Of a stretch of DNA of 64,000 nt, positions 53,596-63,700 are shown piece after piece; position 1 is the stretch's first letter; each line of letters opens with the position of its first letter. Under the pieces are notes generated by a model. The model made no database searches, was not told where the DNA came from, and saw only the letters and a list, made by a program, of their open reading frames with translations. The DNA is from Acidisphaera sp. S103 (GTDB lineage: Bacteria > Pseudomonadota > Alphaproteobacteria > Acetobacterales > Acetobacteraceae). The DNA lies in NCBI RefSeq assembly GCF_009765975.1, contig NZ_LMUJ01000032.1:139182-203181 (forward strand), in the 5' to 3' direction. A program made the position numbers and the translations under genes.

Positions 53596-54609
53596 ATGGC
53601 CGTCAAGGTCGCGATCAACGGGTTTGGACGCATCGGGCGCCTCGTACTGCGCGCCATTATCGAAAGCGGCCGGGATGACGTGGTCCCCGTCGCCATCAAC
53701 GACCTCGGCAGCGTCGAGACCAACGCCCATCTTTTTGCCTACGACAGCGTGCATGGCCGCTTTCCCGGCCAGGTCGAGGTGTCGGGCGACACCATCACCA
53801 TCCGCCACAACGGCAAGGTCTATGGGCCGCTGAAGGTGTCGGCCGAACGCGATCCGACCAAGGTGCCTTACCAGGGCGTCGATGTGGCGCTGGAATGCAC
53901 CGGAATCTTTACCAGCAAAGCCAAGGCATCGGCACTGATTACGGCGGGCGCGCGCAAGGTGCTGATCTCCGCCCCGGCGGATGAGGTCGATGCGACGATC
54001 GTTTATGGCGTCAATCACAAGACGATCACCAAGGATATGACGGTGATCTCCAACGCCTCCTGTACCACCAACTGCCTGGCGCCGATGGCGAAGGTGCTGC
54101 ACGAGCGGTTCGGCATCCTGCGCGGCTACATGGTCACCATCCATGCCTATACCGGCGACCAGAACCTGCAGGACTCGCTGCATAAGGACCCGCATCGCGC
54201 CCGAGCGGCGGCGGTTTCCGCGATCCCGACCTCGACTGGTGCGGCTCGCGCGGTGGGTTTGGTATTGCCGGAGTTGAAGGGCAAGCTGGACGGCACGGCC
54301 ATCCGCATTCCGACGCCGAATGTTTCGCTGGTGTCGCTGGACGTGAACCTGTCGAAGCCGGCGACCAAGGACGAGATCAACGCGGCGATGCAGGACGCCT
54401 CCAAAGGCGAACTGGCCGGCATCATGGATTACAACAAGGTGCCGCTGGTCAGCATCGACTTCAACCACAATCCGGCGTCTTGCACGTTCGATGCGACCCA
54501 GACCTCGGTGGTCGATGGCGCGCTGGCGCGGGTCATGGGGTGGTACGACAACGAGTGGGGTTTCTCCAACCGTATGTCCGACACCGCCGCGTTGTTCGGA
54601 AGCATTTAG
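53596..54609 (+). CDS. gap: Glyceraldehyde-3-phosphate dehydrogenase, type I
   Basis: The 337-residue enzyme oxidises glyceraldehyde 3-phosphate with NAD(P) and phosphate. It has INGFGRIGRLVLRA at the start, the nucleophile C156 in SNASCTTNCLAP, and WYDNEWGFSNRM at the end. AAAGGAAG lies just before the ATG at 53596. A perfect 17-bp stem follows the stop. tkt is 109 bp upstream, so they may be co-transcribed as well as separately initiated. Confidence 0.97.
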   Translation: MAVKVAINGFGRIGRLVLRAIIESGRDDVVPVAINDLGSVETNAHLFAYDSVHGRFPGQVEVSGDTITIRHNGKVYGPLKVSAERDPTKVPYQGVDVALECTGIFTSKAKASALITAGARKVLISAPADEVDATIVYGVNHKTITKDMTVISNASCTTNCLAPMAKVLHERFGILRGYMVTIHAYTGDQNLQDSLHKDPHRARAAAVSAIPTSTGAARAVGLVLPELKGKLDGTAIRIPTPNVSLVSLDVNLSKPATKDEINAAMQDASKGELAGIMDYNKVPLVSIDFNHNPASCTFDATQTSVVDGALARVMGWYDNEWGFSNRMSDTAALFGSI

Positions 54610-54613
54610 AAGC

Positions 54614-54652
54614 GGTCGGTTCCGGAGCGCTGACGGCGCTCCGGAACCGACC
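54614..54652. terminator. Bidirectional terminator between gap and the Hint-domain gene
   Basis: GGTCGGTTCCGGAGCGC and GCGCTCCGGAACCGACC make a perfect 17-bp stem with a 5-nt loop, sited 4 bp after the gap stop and 16 bp before the stop of the convergent gene. It serves both strands by position. Confidence 0.85.
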
Positions 54653-54668
54653 TTCATGCGGTGGTCTT

Positions 54669-57600
54669 TCAGGCGACCGCTGCAACTTCCCCGTCATCGA
54701 CGTACCTGGTGGTGCCGCCGATATGCACCACCAATTCGCACGGGCCGGAAAAGTCGGCGAACAGCGCCCCCGGCAGCGCTGCGTTGCCGTCCGTCCAGCG
54801 TAGTCCGGAGCCGGCCTCGAGCGGGTGCCAGCCCGCCTCCAGCCGCGCATCGTCGCCACGAGCGACCCGGAACCGCGTGCCCTGTCGCACCACCACCTGC
54901 CGCACTGTGACACCCAGGCAGCGTGGGTCCCGAGCCACCCCGAGTTCCTGAGGCACCGCCGCGCGCGACACCAGCCGCACCGTCGAAGCCGTGGCGTCTA
55001 CCGCGAACACGTGGGTGTCCCCTGTCCGGTGGGATGCCTCCACCCGCGCCCCGTCCACCAGCAGGTGCAGATCCGGATCCTCCGTCAGCGGCACCGATGG
55101 CCTCGGGCCGCACGCGTCCAGCAGCCGCCGCCACACCGCATCCACCACCGGGCCGCCGGTCAGCACCGGCGCGCACGGCGTTTTCGCCGGCTGGTCCCAC
55201 CCGCTGTTGGCGTTGTGGAACAACCACCGGTTGCCGTCGTCGCGGTAGCTTTCCGCCGCCGCGCCGTTGGCCACCAGCACGTCGTGCGTCTCCAGTTCCA
55301 CGTGGAAGACCGACACCTCCTGCGCTCGGTCGTCCCACAGGATCGAGCGGTGATTGACCAGGAACTCCACCGGGATCAGCACGCCGTCGAACCACAGCGC
55401 GTGCCCCTTGGTCACGCGCAGGCCCCGCGACGGCACGTTCGGCCCCAGCGCGCCCTTTCGCACGATCACCGGGGTGGCGGCACTGCGCCGCCCACGCGTC
55501 GCCAGCACCCGGCCGTGGCCCACCCACATCACCGGCCGCACCGCACCGCTCGCCATTCGCACGCGATCGCCGGCCGCCAGCCGCTCCACCGCCACCGGTC
55601 CGTCCGGCGTGTCGATCAGCGTGCCGGCCAGGAAGCACAGCGCGTTGTCCACCAGCGCATCCGCCGTCACGAACGCCGCCTGCGCCATCTGCGGCGTGGC
55701 GAAGTCCAGCGTGCCCAGGGTCGTGCCGTTCTGCACCACCGACACCACCGAACCGTTCTGGGTGAACGTCGCCGGCGTCGGCGTGTCCACGACGATCGTG
55801 TCGCCCGCCACGAAGTTGGTGATGACGGCCTGGAACCCGCCGATGTCGCCCACCACCAGCGCGCCGCTGTTGGCACCGAACACCACCGATTGCGAGCCGT
55901 CCACCGGCCCGCCGGTCAGCTCCAGGGTCGAGCCGGCGTTGATCAGCAACTCACCCGAACCGGATAGCCCGTCGAAGGTGCCGACGATCGTGCCGATCAC
56001 GGTTTCGACTTTCTGCGACGGCTTGGTGCCGGCCGCGGCCTCGATCAGGCCGTCGTTGACGATGACCGCGCCGATGGCGCCCTCGGTGCCGAAGCCGACG
56101 ATCGACTGGCCCTGGGTGATGTCGATCTCGGTCGGGTCGAGCAGGCCGCCTTCGTTGACCACGGCGCCTTGCAGCACGATTTTCGAGGCGAATACCGAGG
56201 CGTTTGGGCCGAGCGTCAGTTCGCCCACGCCAAGGGCGGTGCCGACGTTGAGGGTGCCGGCGATGTCGAGCGCACTGCCCGCATCGGACAGGAAGACCGC
56301 GCCGCTACCGGTGCCCTGCGACCCGATGGTCAGGTTGCCGGCGGCGAAGGTGGCGCCGTCGAGGATCGACAGATTGGCTGAACCGGCGTCGCCGATGGTG
56401 GCGCCTCCGCTGATGTCGAGGTTGCTGCCGGCCCCCGAGAGGCTGATCTGGCCGGTGCCTTCGGTGGTGCCCGAGGTTTGCACCCCGGCATCCAGCGCGG
56501 CAGCGGTGACGGTGGCGTCGTTGGTGATGGATAGAACCCCGGCGCCGGCCATGCCGACGTCCAGGCTGCCGGTGATCCGCCAGCCGGAGCCGCCGCCGGT
56601 GACGGTGACCGAAGAGCCGGCGGCCGAGGACTGCGCCGCGATGACGGCGCCGGCAAGGTCCGCGACTGTGCCGGGGGAGGTGATGACCGTGCCGCCGGAC
56701 TGGATCGACAGGCTGCCCAGGCCGGCGTCGCCCACGATGAACGCACCGGTGTTGGAGAGGAGGGACGCAGGGCCGGTGATGGTGGCGGCGCCGGAGGCAC
56801 CAGCGTCCGTTCCGACGTCAAGGCCCTGCGCCGGATCGTTGACGTAGCCGCCGGTGAACGCACTCGCCTGATTCTGAATCAGCAGGCTTCCGATTCCGGA
56901 CCAGCCAACGTTCAACTGGCCGAGCGCGGTGAGACCGGAACCCAGGTCGGTGACGGTCACTGCACCGGTGCCGCTGATCGTGCCGGTGTCCGTCGCGCCG
57001 ATATACATGGCCGGGCTGCCGACGCCAGCGCTTTCGGCAAACGCCGATCCACCTTGACTGATGAGCAGGCTGCCCTCGCTGTCGTCGCCGACACCCAGGC
57101 GGTTGTTCCCGGCCGACAGCAGCGCGCCGGCGCCGTGTACCGTGACGCCGGCGACGACACCGACACCCCCGCCGATGACGATGCTGGAGGTTCCGGAGGC
57201 GGCGATGCTCAGCGCCGCGCTGGTCGAGATCAACGTCCCGCCGGGGCCGATATCCACTGAACCATTGCCCGCTTCCAGTGTGGGAGCGGTCACAGCCGTC
57301 GTGCCGGCCGCGGTGATGATCGTATCGCCGACCGCGGCTGTCGTGCTGATGCCGATATGGATTAATTGGCTGGTTTCGACAATGCCGTGGTTGATCGACA
57401 GGGTGCCATTCGAGCCGTCGTAGCCGACATCGATGTTGAGTTGGCTGCTGACGATCCCGCCGCTTTCAACCTCCATGCTTCCGGTGCCGCCGACGTAGAG
57501 CAGCGTGCCGGCTGTGTAGCCGGCGCCGCCGACCTGGAGAGCGCCGTCGGTCGTGCTGCCGGTGCCGTCCAGGCCGACATGCACACTGCCGTTGTTTTCG

Positions 57601-59597
57601 ACCAGCAGATCTCCGCTTCCAGCTCGCCCGAGAAAGGCTTCGCCGTTTGCCAGAAGAGTGCCGCTGTCGACGATCACATTTCCGACGCCCTGTCGTCCGA
57701 TACCGAGCGCGGCGAGGATGCTCGAATTCGCGGTTCCGGAGACGACTGTGCCGCCTTGGGAGACCGTTAGAGTGCCCGAACCGTATTGGCCGACAGCGAT
57801 GCCGTTGCCGTTGGCGTTCAGCAGCGCACCGGTGCCGCTGACAGTCGCGACCCCGCTTTCCGAGGGATTGGTGCCATTGTTGGATGAAGCGATGTAGACG
57901 CCATAGCTGCTGGTTTGCGCCGTCCCGGTCAGTTCCACGGTGCCGCCGGTGCCAATGCTGAGCGTGCCGTTACCGGATTCGGTGGTATCGTTGGCGATCA
58001 CTCCGCCGGTCCCCGTGATCGTCCCACCGGTTCCCACGGCAAGGGTGGTGCCGACCTGCACCGTACCGCCATTGACTGTGAGTTGGCCGGCGGTTCCCCG
58101 CAGGCCGACGATCACATAACCCTGACTGAGCAGGTCGCCGCCGGTCGTGACATCAGCGATACCGGTGCCACCGACGCCGTTATCATTCCCCTCACCGATG
58201 ATGACCCCTGCGACCCCGGTTGCGTCGGGCGTCGCCAGGAACGTGGCAGAATTCTCCACGGTCAGCGTGCCGGTCTCGGTATGGGCGACATAGACGAGAC
58301 CGTTGGCGCTGACCCGTGAACCCGGGTCCGTAACGGTAAGAGTTCCGTTGCCAAGCCGGCCGATGGCGATTGAGTTATAGAGGTTCGAATTGTAGGTGGT
58401 CGCGTTGACGGAACCACCTTGGGAGACTGTCAGTGCGCCGTTTCCACCATCCTCGGCTATAACGATGCCATTGGCACCCATGTCGATGAGAGACCCTGCA
58501 CCCGTTACCGTCACCAAGCCGACCGAGGCCGCCAGAGTCCCCGAGGCCGCGTTGCTGGCGATCTCCATATCGTACCCGTCGGGGTTCGCCGGGCCGTTCT
58601 GTCGCAGCAATCCGCCGCTGCTGACGGTGAGGGTTCCGTTGCCTCCGGGAGCATTGCCAACAAAAATATTGCCGCCACTGATCAAAATACCGCCGGCGCC
58701 GATTGTGAGGCTTCCGGTTGTCCCGCCTCCAACGAACAATCGCTGTGAGGCGAACATTTCTGTTCCGGCCCCGATGGACCAGGTGCCGGCATTGTTAAAA
58801 AAGAGCATCTCCGCTGTTATCGTGCCGATGAGTGCGCCGCCGATGCCGTTACTGAAAGAATCAGTATCGGTCGCGACGGGAGGCGCGAGGGCCGGATCCT
58901 TGCCATCCGTTTCATCGATCCAGTTGGAGGCCGTGGCAAGATTGCCGCCCGATGTGCCGATCCAAGAGAAATCCCGGGTGGGGAAGATGGCCGGATCATC
59001 AGTGGCGGGGTCGTTCTCCCAATTGAATACCGCCACGGTACTCGCCGCGAAGCTTATGTTGGTAAAAGCGTAGCTACTGTTCACACCGCCAGCGTTTTGC
59101 AGGTTTATCGTCAGCGTTTGGCCGTTTGTGAAAATGGGTCCAGAAGAGATCACCATGCCGTTGGCGATCTCGATCTTATCCCCGTCGGCGAAGCCGGTGA
59201 TCGCGTTTGTCGTAGTGGCGGTGGGCGAGCCCAGAATCAGCGTCTCCGGCGCCCCGGGGCTGAAGACAATCGTCTGTCCCGCCCCGAGCGTGCCGTCGAT
59301 CGCCAACGTTGCACCTGGCTCGATGGTTATGGACCCGTTGCCGCTGACCGACCCCTGGATTTCCAGTTCCCCACCGGTGGAGGAACCCGGGACGCTGTTG
59401 TTGGATGCCTCGACGGTGCCGCTATTGATGAGCGAGGCGGCGATCAGCCCGGAACCCACCAAAGTTCCAGTATTGATTGCTGTATCGCCGCTCTCTGGAA
59501 TGTTTGTGGTGTTGCCTGGGCCGGCGGTCAGCTCCCAGTCACTGGGGCTGTCCACATTGATGGTACCGCCAATCCACGTCCAGGTAGATCCCGACAT
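54669..59597 (-). CDS. Giant repeat protein with C-terminal Hint domain
   Basis: The 1642-residue protein has no visible signal peptide (MSGSTWTWIGGTINVDSP). About 1,200 residues follow of beta-helix-like repeats with patterns such as GNGTLTVSQGGSV, GSGTLTVSQGGTV and VSGTGALL, rich in G, T, S, V and nearly free of cysteine. Around residue 1321 the Hint domain begins at CFLAGTLIDTPDGPVAVERL, with VTKGHALWFDG and LVNHRSILWDD later (to ~1460). A further ~180 residues of beta-rich sequence close the protein. Hint_2 domains in Acetobacteraceae surface proteins probably self-process. It resembles an autotransporter-like passenger; GGGAG precedes the ATG. Type I or other export is likely but unproven. 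Confidence 0.85.
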   Translation of the reverse strand: MSGSTWTWIGGTINVDSPSDWELTAGPGNTTNIPESGDTAINTGTLVGSGLIAASLINSGTVEASNNSVPGSSTGGELEIQGSVSGNGSITIEPGATLAIDGTLGAGQTIVFSPGAPETLILGSPTATTTNAITGFADGDKIEIANGMVISSGPIFTNGQTLTINLQNAGGVNSSYAFTNISFAASTVAVFNWENDPATDDPAIFPTRDFSWIGTSGGNLATASNWIDETDGKDPALAPPVATDTDSFSNGIGGALIGTITAEMLFFNNAGTWSIGAGTEMFASQRLFVGGGTTGSLTIGAGGILISGGNIFVGNAPGGNGTLTVSSGGLLRQNGPANPDGYDMEIASNAASGTLAASVGLVTVTGAGSLIDMGANGIVIAEDGGNGALTVSQGGSVNATTYNSNLYNSIAIGRLGNGTLTVTDPGSRVSANGLVYVAHTETGTLTVENSATFLATPDATGVAGVIIGEGNDNGVGGTGIADVTTGGDLLSQGYVIVGLRGTAGQLTVNGGTVQVGTTLAVGTGGTITGTGGVIANDTTESGNGTLSIGTGGTVELTGTAQTSSYGVYIASSNNGTNPSESGVATVSGTGALLNANGNGIAVGQYGSGTLTVSQGGTVVSGTANSSILAALGIGRQGVGNVIVDSGTLLANGEAFLGRAGSGDLLVENNGSVHVGLDGTGSTTDGALQVGGAGYTAGTLLYVGGTGSMEVESGGIVSSQLNIDVGYDGSNGTLSINHGIVETSQLIHIGISTTAAVGDTIITAAGTTAVTAPTLEAGNGSVDIGPGGTLISTSAALSIAASGTSSIVIGGGVGVVAGVTVHGAGALLSAGNNRLGVGDDSEGSLLISQGGSAFAESAGVGSPAMYIGATDTGTISGTGAVTVTDLGSGLTALGQLNVGWSGIGSLLIQNQASAFTGGYVNDPAQGLDVGTDAGASGAATITGPASLLSNTGAFIVGDAGLGSLSIQSGGTVITSPGTVADLAGAVIAAQSSAAGSSVTVTGGGSGWRITGSLDVGMAGAGVLSITNDATVTAAALDAGVQTSGTTEGTGQISLSGAGSNLDISGGATIGDAGSANLSILDGATFAAGNLTIGSQGTGSGAVFLSDAGSALDIAGTLNVGTALGVGELTLGPNASVFASKIVLQGAVVNEGGLLDPTEIDITQGQSIVGFGTEGAIGAVIVNDGLIEAAAGTKPSQKVETVIGTIVGTFDGLSGSGELLINAGSTLELTGGPVDGSQSVVFGANSGALVVGDIGGFQAVITNFVAGDTIVVDTPTPATFTQNGSVVSVVQNGTTLGTLDFATPQMAQAAFVTADALVDNALCFLAGTLIDTPDGPVAVERLAAGDRVRMASGAVRPVMWVGHGRVLATRGRRSAATPVIVRKGALGPNVPSRGLRVTKGHALWFDGVLIPVEFLVNHRSILWDDRAQEVSVFHVELETHDVLVANGAAAESYRDDGNRWLFHNANSGWDQPAKTPCAPVLTGGPVVDAVWRRLLDACGPRPSVPLTEDPDLHLLVDGARVEASHRTGDTHVFAVDATASTVRLVSRAAVPQELGVARDPRCLGVTVRQVVVRQGTRFRVARGDDARLEAGWHPLEAGSGLRWTDGNAALPGALFADFSGPCELVVHIGGTTRYVDDGEVAAVA

Positions 59598-60314
59598 GAG
59601 AAACCACTCCCGGCCAATACGGATGCAATGGAGATATTATTGTTTTTATACTTTTATCGAAACAATTTGGCGTACTCCAAGTCACCCGACACCAGGACTG
59701 ACTGACGATCCCTTAGCATCCGGTTTGTTCATGCTCATTACCGGCTAACTATGACAGCTGAATAGCTTCAATTATGTCTTATGTCAACTGCGCCAACCGA
59801 TTGTCTGGCGCTTTCGCTAGGTAATTTTCTATTTTGTGGTTGGCGACGGACGTACAAGGCAGTCGAAATTACTGCCTTGACGGATAGGTGTAAGTTTTTA
59901 CTTGTATACTACTTTAGTTTGATGTGGTGCCCTGGCATGGCATCTGCCAAGTAATCGTCGTGCGGAACATCCCTGTTCGGGTATCATAGAGGCGTTTGCC
60001 GGAGCATCCGCTTGTCTGGGCATTGCCCTCGACTTGTCACGCACCGCCGTAGCGCTTGAGATCGCGTGGTCGGGGAATTTGAGCCGAGCCTTTTGCACCC
60101 TATGCTCGGGCAATCTTGTTTCCGGCGAGGCGGAATTCACATGATTATTTGGCATTGCCGCGATGACCTACAATTGTCCTCAGGGCCTGACTCGAAACTA
60201 CGTGGCCACCCTGGTCGGGGTTTGGCAAATCGCGGTATTATCGCGGCCGGCCGATCCGGCCATGCCGTCCAACACGCCACGCGCCGCCACGACGATCAAG
60301 GTCGAGAGGCGCCC
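59598..60314. other. Long intergenic region between the Hint-protein gene and pgk
   Basis: This region of about 717 bp is the largest gene-free stretch and is AT-rich for its first 330 bp. It must hold the promoters of both divergent genes. A palindromic GTAAGTTTTTACTTG lies near 59890 and could be an operator. The open frames that enter from pgk and the small minus-strand frame at 59898-60155 have no recognised product or good start signals. No RNA gene was recognised. Confidence 0.5.
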
Positions 60315-61523
60315 ATGCAGGAACCCCGTCTGATGCCTTTCCGTACCCTCGATACCGTTGACGTCTCCGGTAAGCGCGTTCTGTTGCGTGCCGATCTCAA
60401 TGTTCCCATGCGGGACGGCAAAATCTCCGACCTGACCCGGATCGAGCGCCTGTCCCCAACGATTCGCGAATTGTCGGAAAAGGGGGCCAGGGTCATCGTG
60501 TGCAGCCATTTCGATCGTCCCAAGGGCAAGCGCGTGCCGTCCATGTCGCTGGCACCGATGGCCGCGGCGCTGGGGCAGGTCCTGGGCCGGCGGGTCCGCT
60601 TCGTCGAGGATTGCATCGGTCCTGCTGCCGAACAGGCGGTGGAGCTGTTGAATCCGGGCGATGTGCTGGTACTGGAAAACACCCGTTTCCATGCCGGCGA
60701 GGAAAAGAACGATCCCGGTTTCGCCGCGGCGCTGGCCAAGCTGGCCGATATATTCGTCAACGACGCGTTTTCCGCCGCGCACCGGGCCCATGCCAGCACC
60801 GAGGGGGTGGCGCATCTGCTGCCATCCTATGCCGGCCGGCTGATGCAAGCCGAACTGGAGGCGCTGGATGCCGCGCTGGGCAAGCCGGTGCGTCCCGTCG
60901 CGGCGATCGTCGGCGGCGCCAAGGTGTCTACCAAGCTGGAGCTGCTGGGCAATCTCGTAGCCAAGGTCGATGTCCTGATCATCGGCGGTGCGATGGCCAA
61001 CACCTTCCTGGCGGCGCAGGGGAAGGGGGTCGGCAAATCCTTGCAGGAAGCCGAAATGCATGGCACCGCGCTGGATATTCTGGACAAGGCGCGGACGGCC
61101 GGCTGCAGGATCGTTCTGCCCACGGATGCTGTCGTCGCGCGCGAATTCAAGCCCAATCCGCCTACCGAAACAGTATCCATCGATGCCGTTCCGGCCGACA
61201 CGATGATCCTGGACGTCGGACCGGCCTCGGTGGCGGCGCTGGGCCAGTTGCTGCCGTCGTTGAAAACCCTTGTCTGGAACGGCCCGTTCGGGGCGTTCGA
61301 GACGCCGCCGTTTGACGCCGCCACGGTCGCCGTGGCCAAGGCAGTGGCCGCTGCTACTGAAACGGCGGGGTTGCGCAGCGTGGCGGGCGGCGGCGACACG
61401 GTGTCGGCGCTGCGCCATGCCGGGGTCATCGACCGGTTGAGCTATGTGTCCTCGGCGGGCGGTGCGTTCCTGGAGTGGCTGGAAGGCAAGACGCTGCCGG
61501 GCGTCGCCGCATTGGAGGGCTGA
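60315..61523 (+). CDS. pgk: Phosphoglycerate kinase
   Basis: Pgk makes or uses 1,3-bisphosphoglycerate with ADP/ATP. The 402-residue protein has [15 protein letters not shown] (signature), [23 protein letters not shown], and the GGGDTVSAL nucleotide loop near the C-terminus. The ATG at 60315 has GAGAGG upstream; one at 60333 (MPFRTLDT) is an alternative. It forms the third member of the tkt-gap-pgk set, here split by the Hint-protein gene. Confidence 0.96.
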   Translation: MQEPRLMPFRTLDTVDVSGKRVLLRADLNVPMRDGKISDLTRIERLSPTIRELSEKGARVIVCSHFDRPKGKRVPSMSLAPMAAALGQVLGRRVRFVEDCIGPAAEQAVELLNPGDVLVLENTRFHAGEEKNDPGFAAALAKLADIFVNDAFSAAHRAHASTEGVAHLLPSYAGRLMQAELEALDAALGKPVRPVAAIVGGAKVSTKLELLGNLVAKVDVLIIGGAMANTFLAAQGKGVGKSLQEAEMHGTALDILDKARTAGCRIVLPTDAVVAREFKPNPPTETVSIDAVPADTMILDVGPASVAALGQLLPSLKTLVWNGPFGAFETPPFDAATVAVAKAVAAATETAGLRSVAGGGDTVSALRHAGVIDRLSYVSSAGGAFLEWLEGKTLPGVAALEG

Positions 61524-61533
61524 AAGACGCCGC

Positions 61534-62121
61534 ATGGCCAGGGTCTACCTCGCCGGCCCCGATGTGTTTCTGCCCGATGCCGTCGCGTGGATGGGGCGGA
61601 AGAAGGCGATCTGCGCCGGCTTTCGCCTGACCGGCGTCTCGCCGCTCGACGACTTGCCGAATGAGCCGCCCGCGTGGGCCGGACTGCCCGAGTGGCGCCG
61701 GATTGCGCGCCGAAACGAGGCGCATATCCGCGGCTGTGCGGCGGTCATCGCCAACCTGACGCCGTTTCGCGGACCCAGTGCCGATGTCGGCACGGTTTTC
61801 GAGATCGGCTTTGCACGCGGTCTCGGGCTGCCGGTGTTCGGTTATGCGACGGTGGCGACGGCGTTTCTCGATCGCACTTTGTCGTCGATCGGCGGTGGAC
61901 GGCAGGCGGCGGACGGGTCTTGGTGGGATCCCGACGGGCTGCTGGTGGAGCAGTTCGGGCTGTTCGACAATCTGATGATCGAGGGTGGTATCACCGAGTC
62001 CGGCGGTACCGTGATTTGCGACGATCAGGATCGCTGGCACGACCTGTCGGTGTTCGAACGCTGTGTCCAGACGGCCGCGGATGCGTTGGGCGCTGCCGCC
62101 TCGCCGGAGGTGCCGTCATGA
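61534..62121 (+). CDS. Nucleoside 2-deoxyribosyltransferase-like protein
   Basis: The 195-residue protein begins MARVYLAGPDVFLPDA, the nucleoside 2-deoxyribosyltransferase (PF05014) pattern. It has the acidic SADVGTVFEIGFARGLGLPVF, in which E and D contact the nucleoside ribose. Members exchange bases on deoxynucleosides or hydrolyse modified nucleotides such as 5-hydroxymethyl-dUMP. It begins 10 bp after pgk and its stop overlaps the DUF3237 start (ATGA). Which substrate it uses cannot be read from sequence. Confidence 0.85.
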   Translation: MARVYLAGPDVFLPDAVAWMGRKKAICAGFRLTGVSPLDDLPNEPPAWAGLPEWRRIARRNEAHIRGCAAVIANLTPFRGPSADVGTVFEIGFARGLGLPVFGYATVATAFLDRTLSSIGGGRQAADGSWWDPDGLLVEQFGLFDNLMIEGGITESGGTVICDDQDRWHDLSVFERCVQTAADALGAAASPEVPS

Positions 62122-62573
62122 CGCCGACATTGGTCCATACAGCCGATCTTCATGTGCTGATCGCGTCGCCGATCGTTGTTGGGGAAACCCCTGAGGGATT
62201 GCGGCGCGTCATCCCGATTGTCGGCGGGACGATCAAGGGGCCGCGGCTGAACGGTGAGGTGCTGTCGGCGGGCGCCGACTTCCAGGTGATCCGTCCGGAC
62301 GGCTACACGACGCTGGAAGCTCGTTATATCGTCCGTCTCGACGATGGTGCGTTGATTTATGTCGTCAATACGGGAGTCCGTTTTGGGCCACCGGAGGTGA
62401 TGGCCCGCATCGCCAACGGCGAGATCGTCGATCCGAACGACGTTTATTTTCGCACGACCCCGCGGTTCGAGACGGCCGCGCCGGACTATCAGTGGTTGAC
62501 CCGCCCGTTGTTCCTCGCGTCCGGCGCCCGCTATCCGGATCATGTCGAGATCAATGTTTTCGAGGTTGGCTAA
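62118..62573 (+). CDS. DUF3237 domain-containing protein
   Basis: The 151-residue beta-barrel-type protein has the DUF3237 pattern: GLRRVIPIVGGTIKGPRLNG, LSAGADFQVIRPDG, LEARYIVRLDDGALIYV, and YQWLTRPLFLASGARYPDHV near the end. Family function is unknown. The ATG overlaps the preceding stop (ATGA), so it is translationally coupled to the deoxyribosyltransferase-like gene. Its last 4 bases overlap the convergent M20 gene. Confidence 0.9.
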   Translation: MTPTLVHTADLHVLIASPIVVGETPEGLRRVIPIVGGTIKGPRLNGEVLSAGADFQVIRPDGYTTLEARYIVRLDDGALIYVVNTGVRFGPPEVMARIANGEIVDPNDVYFRTTPRFETAAPDYQWLTRPLFLASGARYPDHVEINVFEVG

Positions 62574-63700
62574 GCGAGGGTCTCCAGCAGTCCCGCCATC
62601 AGCGCCGCCCGTTGTGCCAGGTGGCCCCACAGGATGTGTTCGTGGCTCGCATGTGCTCCGGCGCCGGGACAGCCCAACCCGTCCAGTGTCGGAACGCCTA
62701 GCGCGGCCGCGAAGTTGCCGTCCGATCCGCCGCCGCGATGCTGCTTTGGCAGCGCTAGCCCGACCTGTTGGGCGATTCCCTGTGCGTGCGTGTACAGCGC
62801 CGAGATCGCCGGCGATTCGGTGTAGGGCGGGCGGTTCATTCCACCCTCGACGATCACCCGGCATCCGGAGGTCTTTGCGGTCAGGCCGAGCAGCTTTTCT
62901 TCCATCAGGACGCCGTCGGCGGCCGAGTTCACGCGCAGGTCGATCTCGCATCCGGCGTCGGGCGCGATCACGTTCGGGCGTGATCCACCCCAGATCGGTG
63001 CGGCGTTCAGTGTGATGCCGCGCTCGACATCCACCATGCGGTGCAATCCGATGATCTGGTGCGACAACTCCACGATCGCCGAGGCGCCGTCGTCGAACGC
63101 GCTGCCGGCATGGGCGCCGCGCCCTTCCACCCGCATCGTGAACCGCCCGACACCCTTGCGGGCGGTCACACAGGCGCCGCCGCCACCGGCTGGTTCCGGG
63201 ATCAGCACGGTCGCCGCCTGGGCCGCTTCCTGCTCGATCAGCCAGCGGCTGGTGGGGCTGCCGACTTCCTCATCCGGGGTCAGCAGCAGCACGATCGGCC
63301 GCGGCGTCGCGATGTTCTGCCGCAGGATCGAGCGCAGGACATGGAACGCCAGGAAACTGCCGGCCTTCATGTCGTAGATGCCGGGGCCGTGCGCCCGGGA
63401 GCCCTCCACCACGTAGGGCATCGAGTTGAGCGTGCCGTGCGACCAGACCGTGTCCAGGTGTCCGGCGACCAGGATCGGCTTTTCAGTTGAGGTGCCGGGT
63501 GTACGGGCGATCAGGTTGTCGCCATACCCGTTCCGCCCGGGGATGCGCGTGATGGCCGCTCCGGCTCGGGACAGTTCGCCCTCGGCCACGTCCATCAGCC
63601 GGTTGACCGCCGAACCGTCGGTCGTCGGGGTTTCTATTTTCACCCATGCCGATAGTTCGGTCAGCAGGTCTTCGGGTGTTCCAACCTCAGTCGCCGGCAT
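62570..63700 (-). CDS. M20-family metallopeptidase (carboxypeptidase G2-like)
   Basis: The 376-residue protein has the M20 zinc site: VAGHLDTVW with the first His/Asp, YDMKAGSFLAF, TPDEEVGSPTS with the general base and metal Glu, and GGGSDGNFAAALGVPTLDG near the C-terminus. A lid dimerisation domain (GRGAHAGSAFDDGASA) fits CPG2/ArgE-type exopeptidases. Substrate likely an N-acylated amino acid or folate-like amide. It is a separate gene from the M20 ureidase at 23.7 kb. The start ATG at 63700 has AAAGGAAC upstream. Confidence 0.9.
   Translation of the reverse strand: MPATEVGTPEDLLTELSAWVKIETPTTDGSAVNRLMDVAEGELSRAGAAITRIPGRNGYGDNLIARTPGTSTEKPILVAGHLDTVWSHGTLNSMPYVVEGSRAHGPGIYDMKAGSFLAFHVLRSILRQNIATPRPIVLLLTPDEEVGSPTSRWLIEQEAAQAATVLIPEPAGGGGACVTARKGVGRFTMRVEGRGAHAGSAFDDGASAIVELSHQIIGLHRMVDVERGITLNAAPIWGGSRPNVIAPDAGCEIDLRVNSAADGVLMEEKLLGLTAKTSGCRVIVEGGMNRPPYTESPAISALYTHAQGIAQQVGLALPKQHRGGGSDGNFAAALGVPTLDGLGCPGAGAHASHEHILWGHLAQRAALMAGLLETLA

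Noticed and set aside
60198-61535. 445-codon minus-strand frame
   Set aside because: It is antisense to pgk throughout and reads as Arg/Gln/His-rich sequence without motifs.
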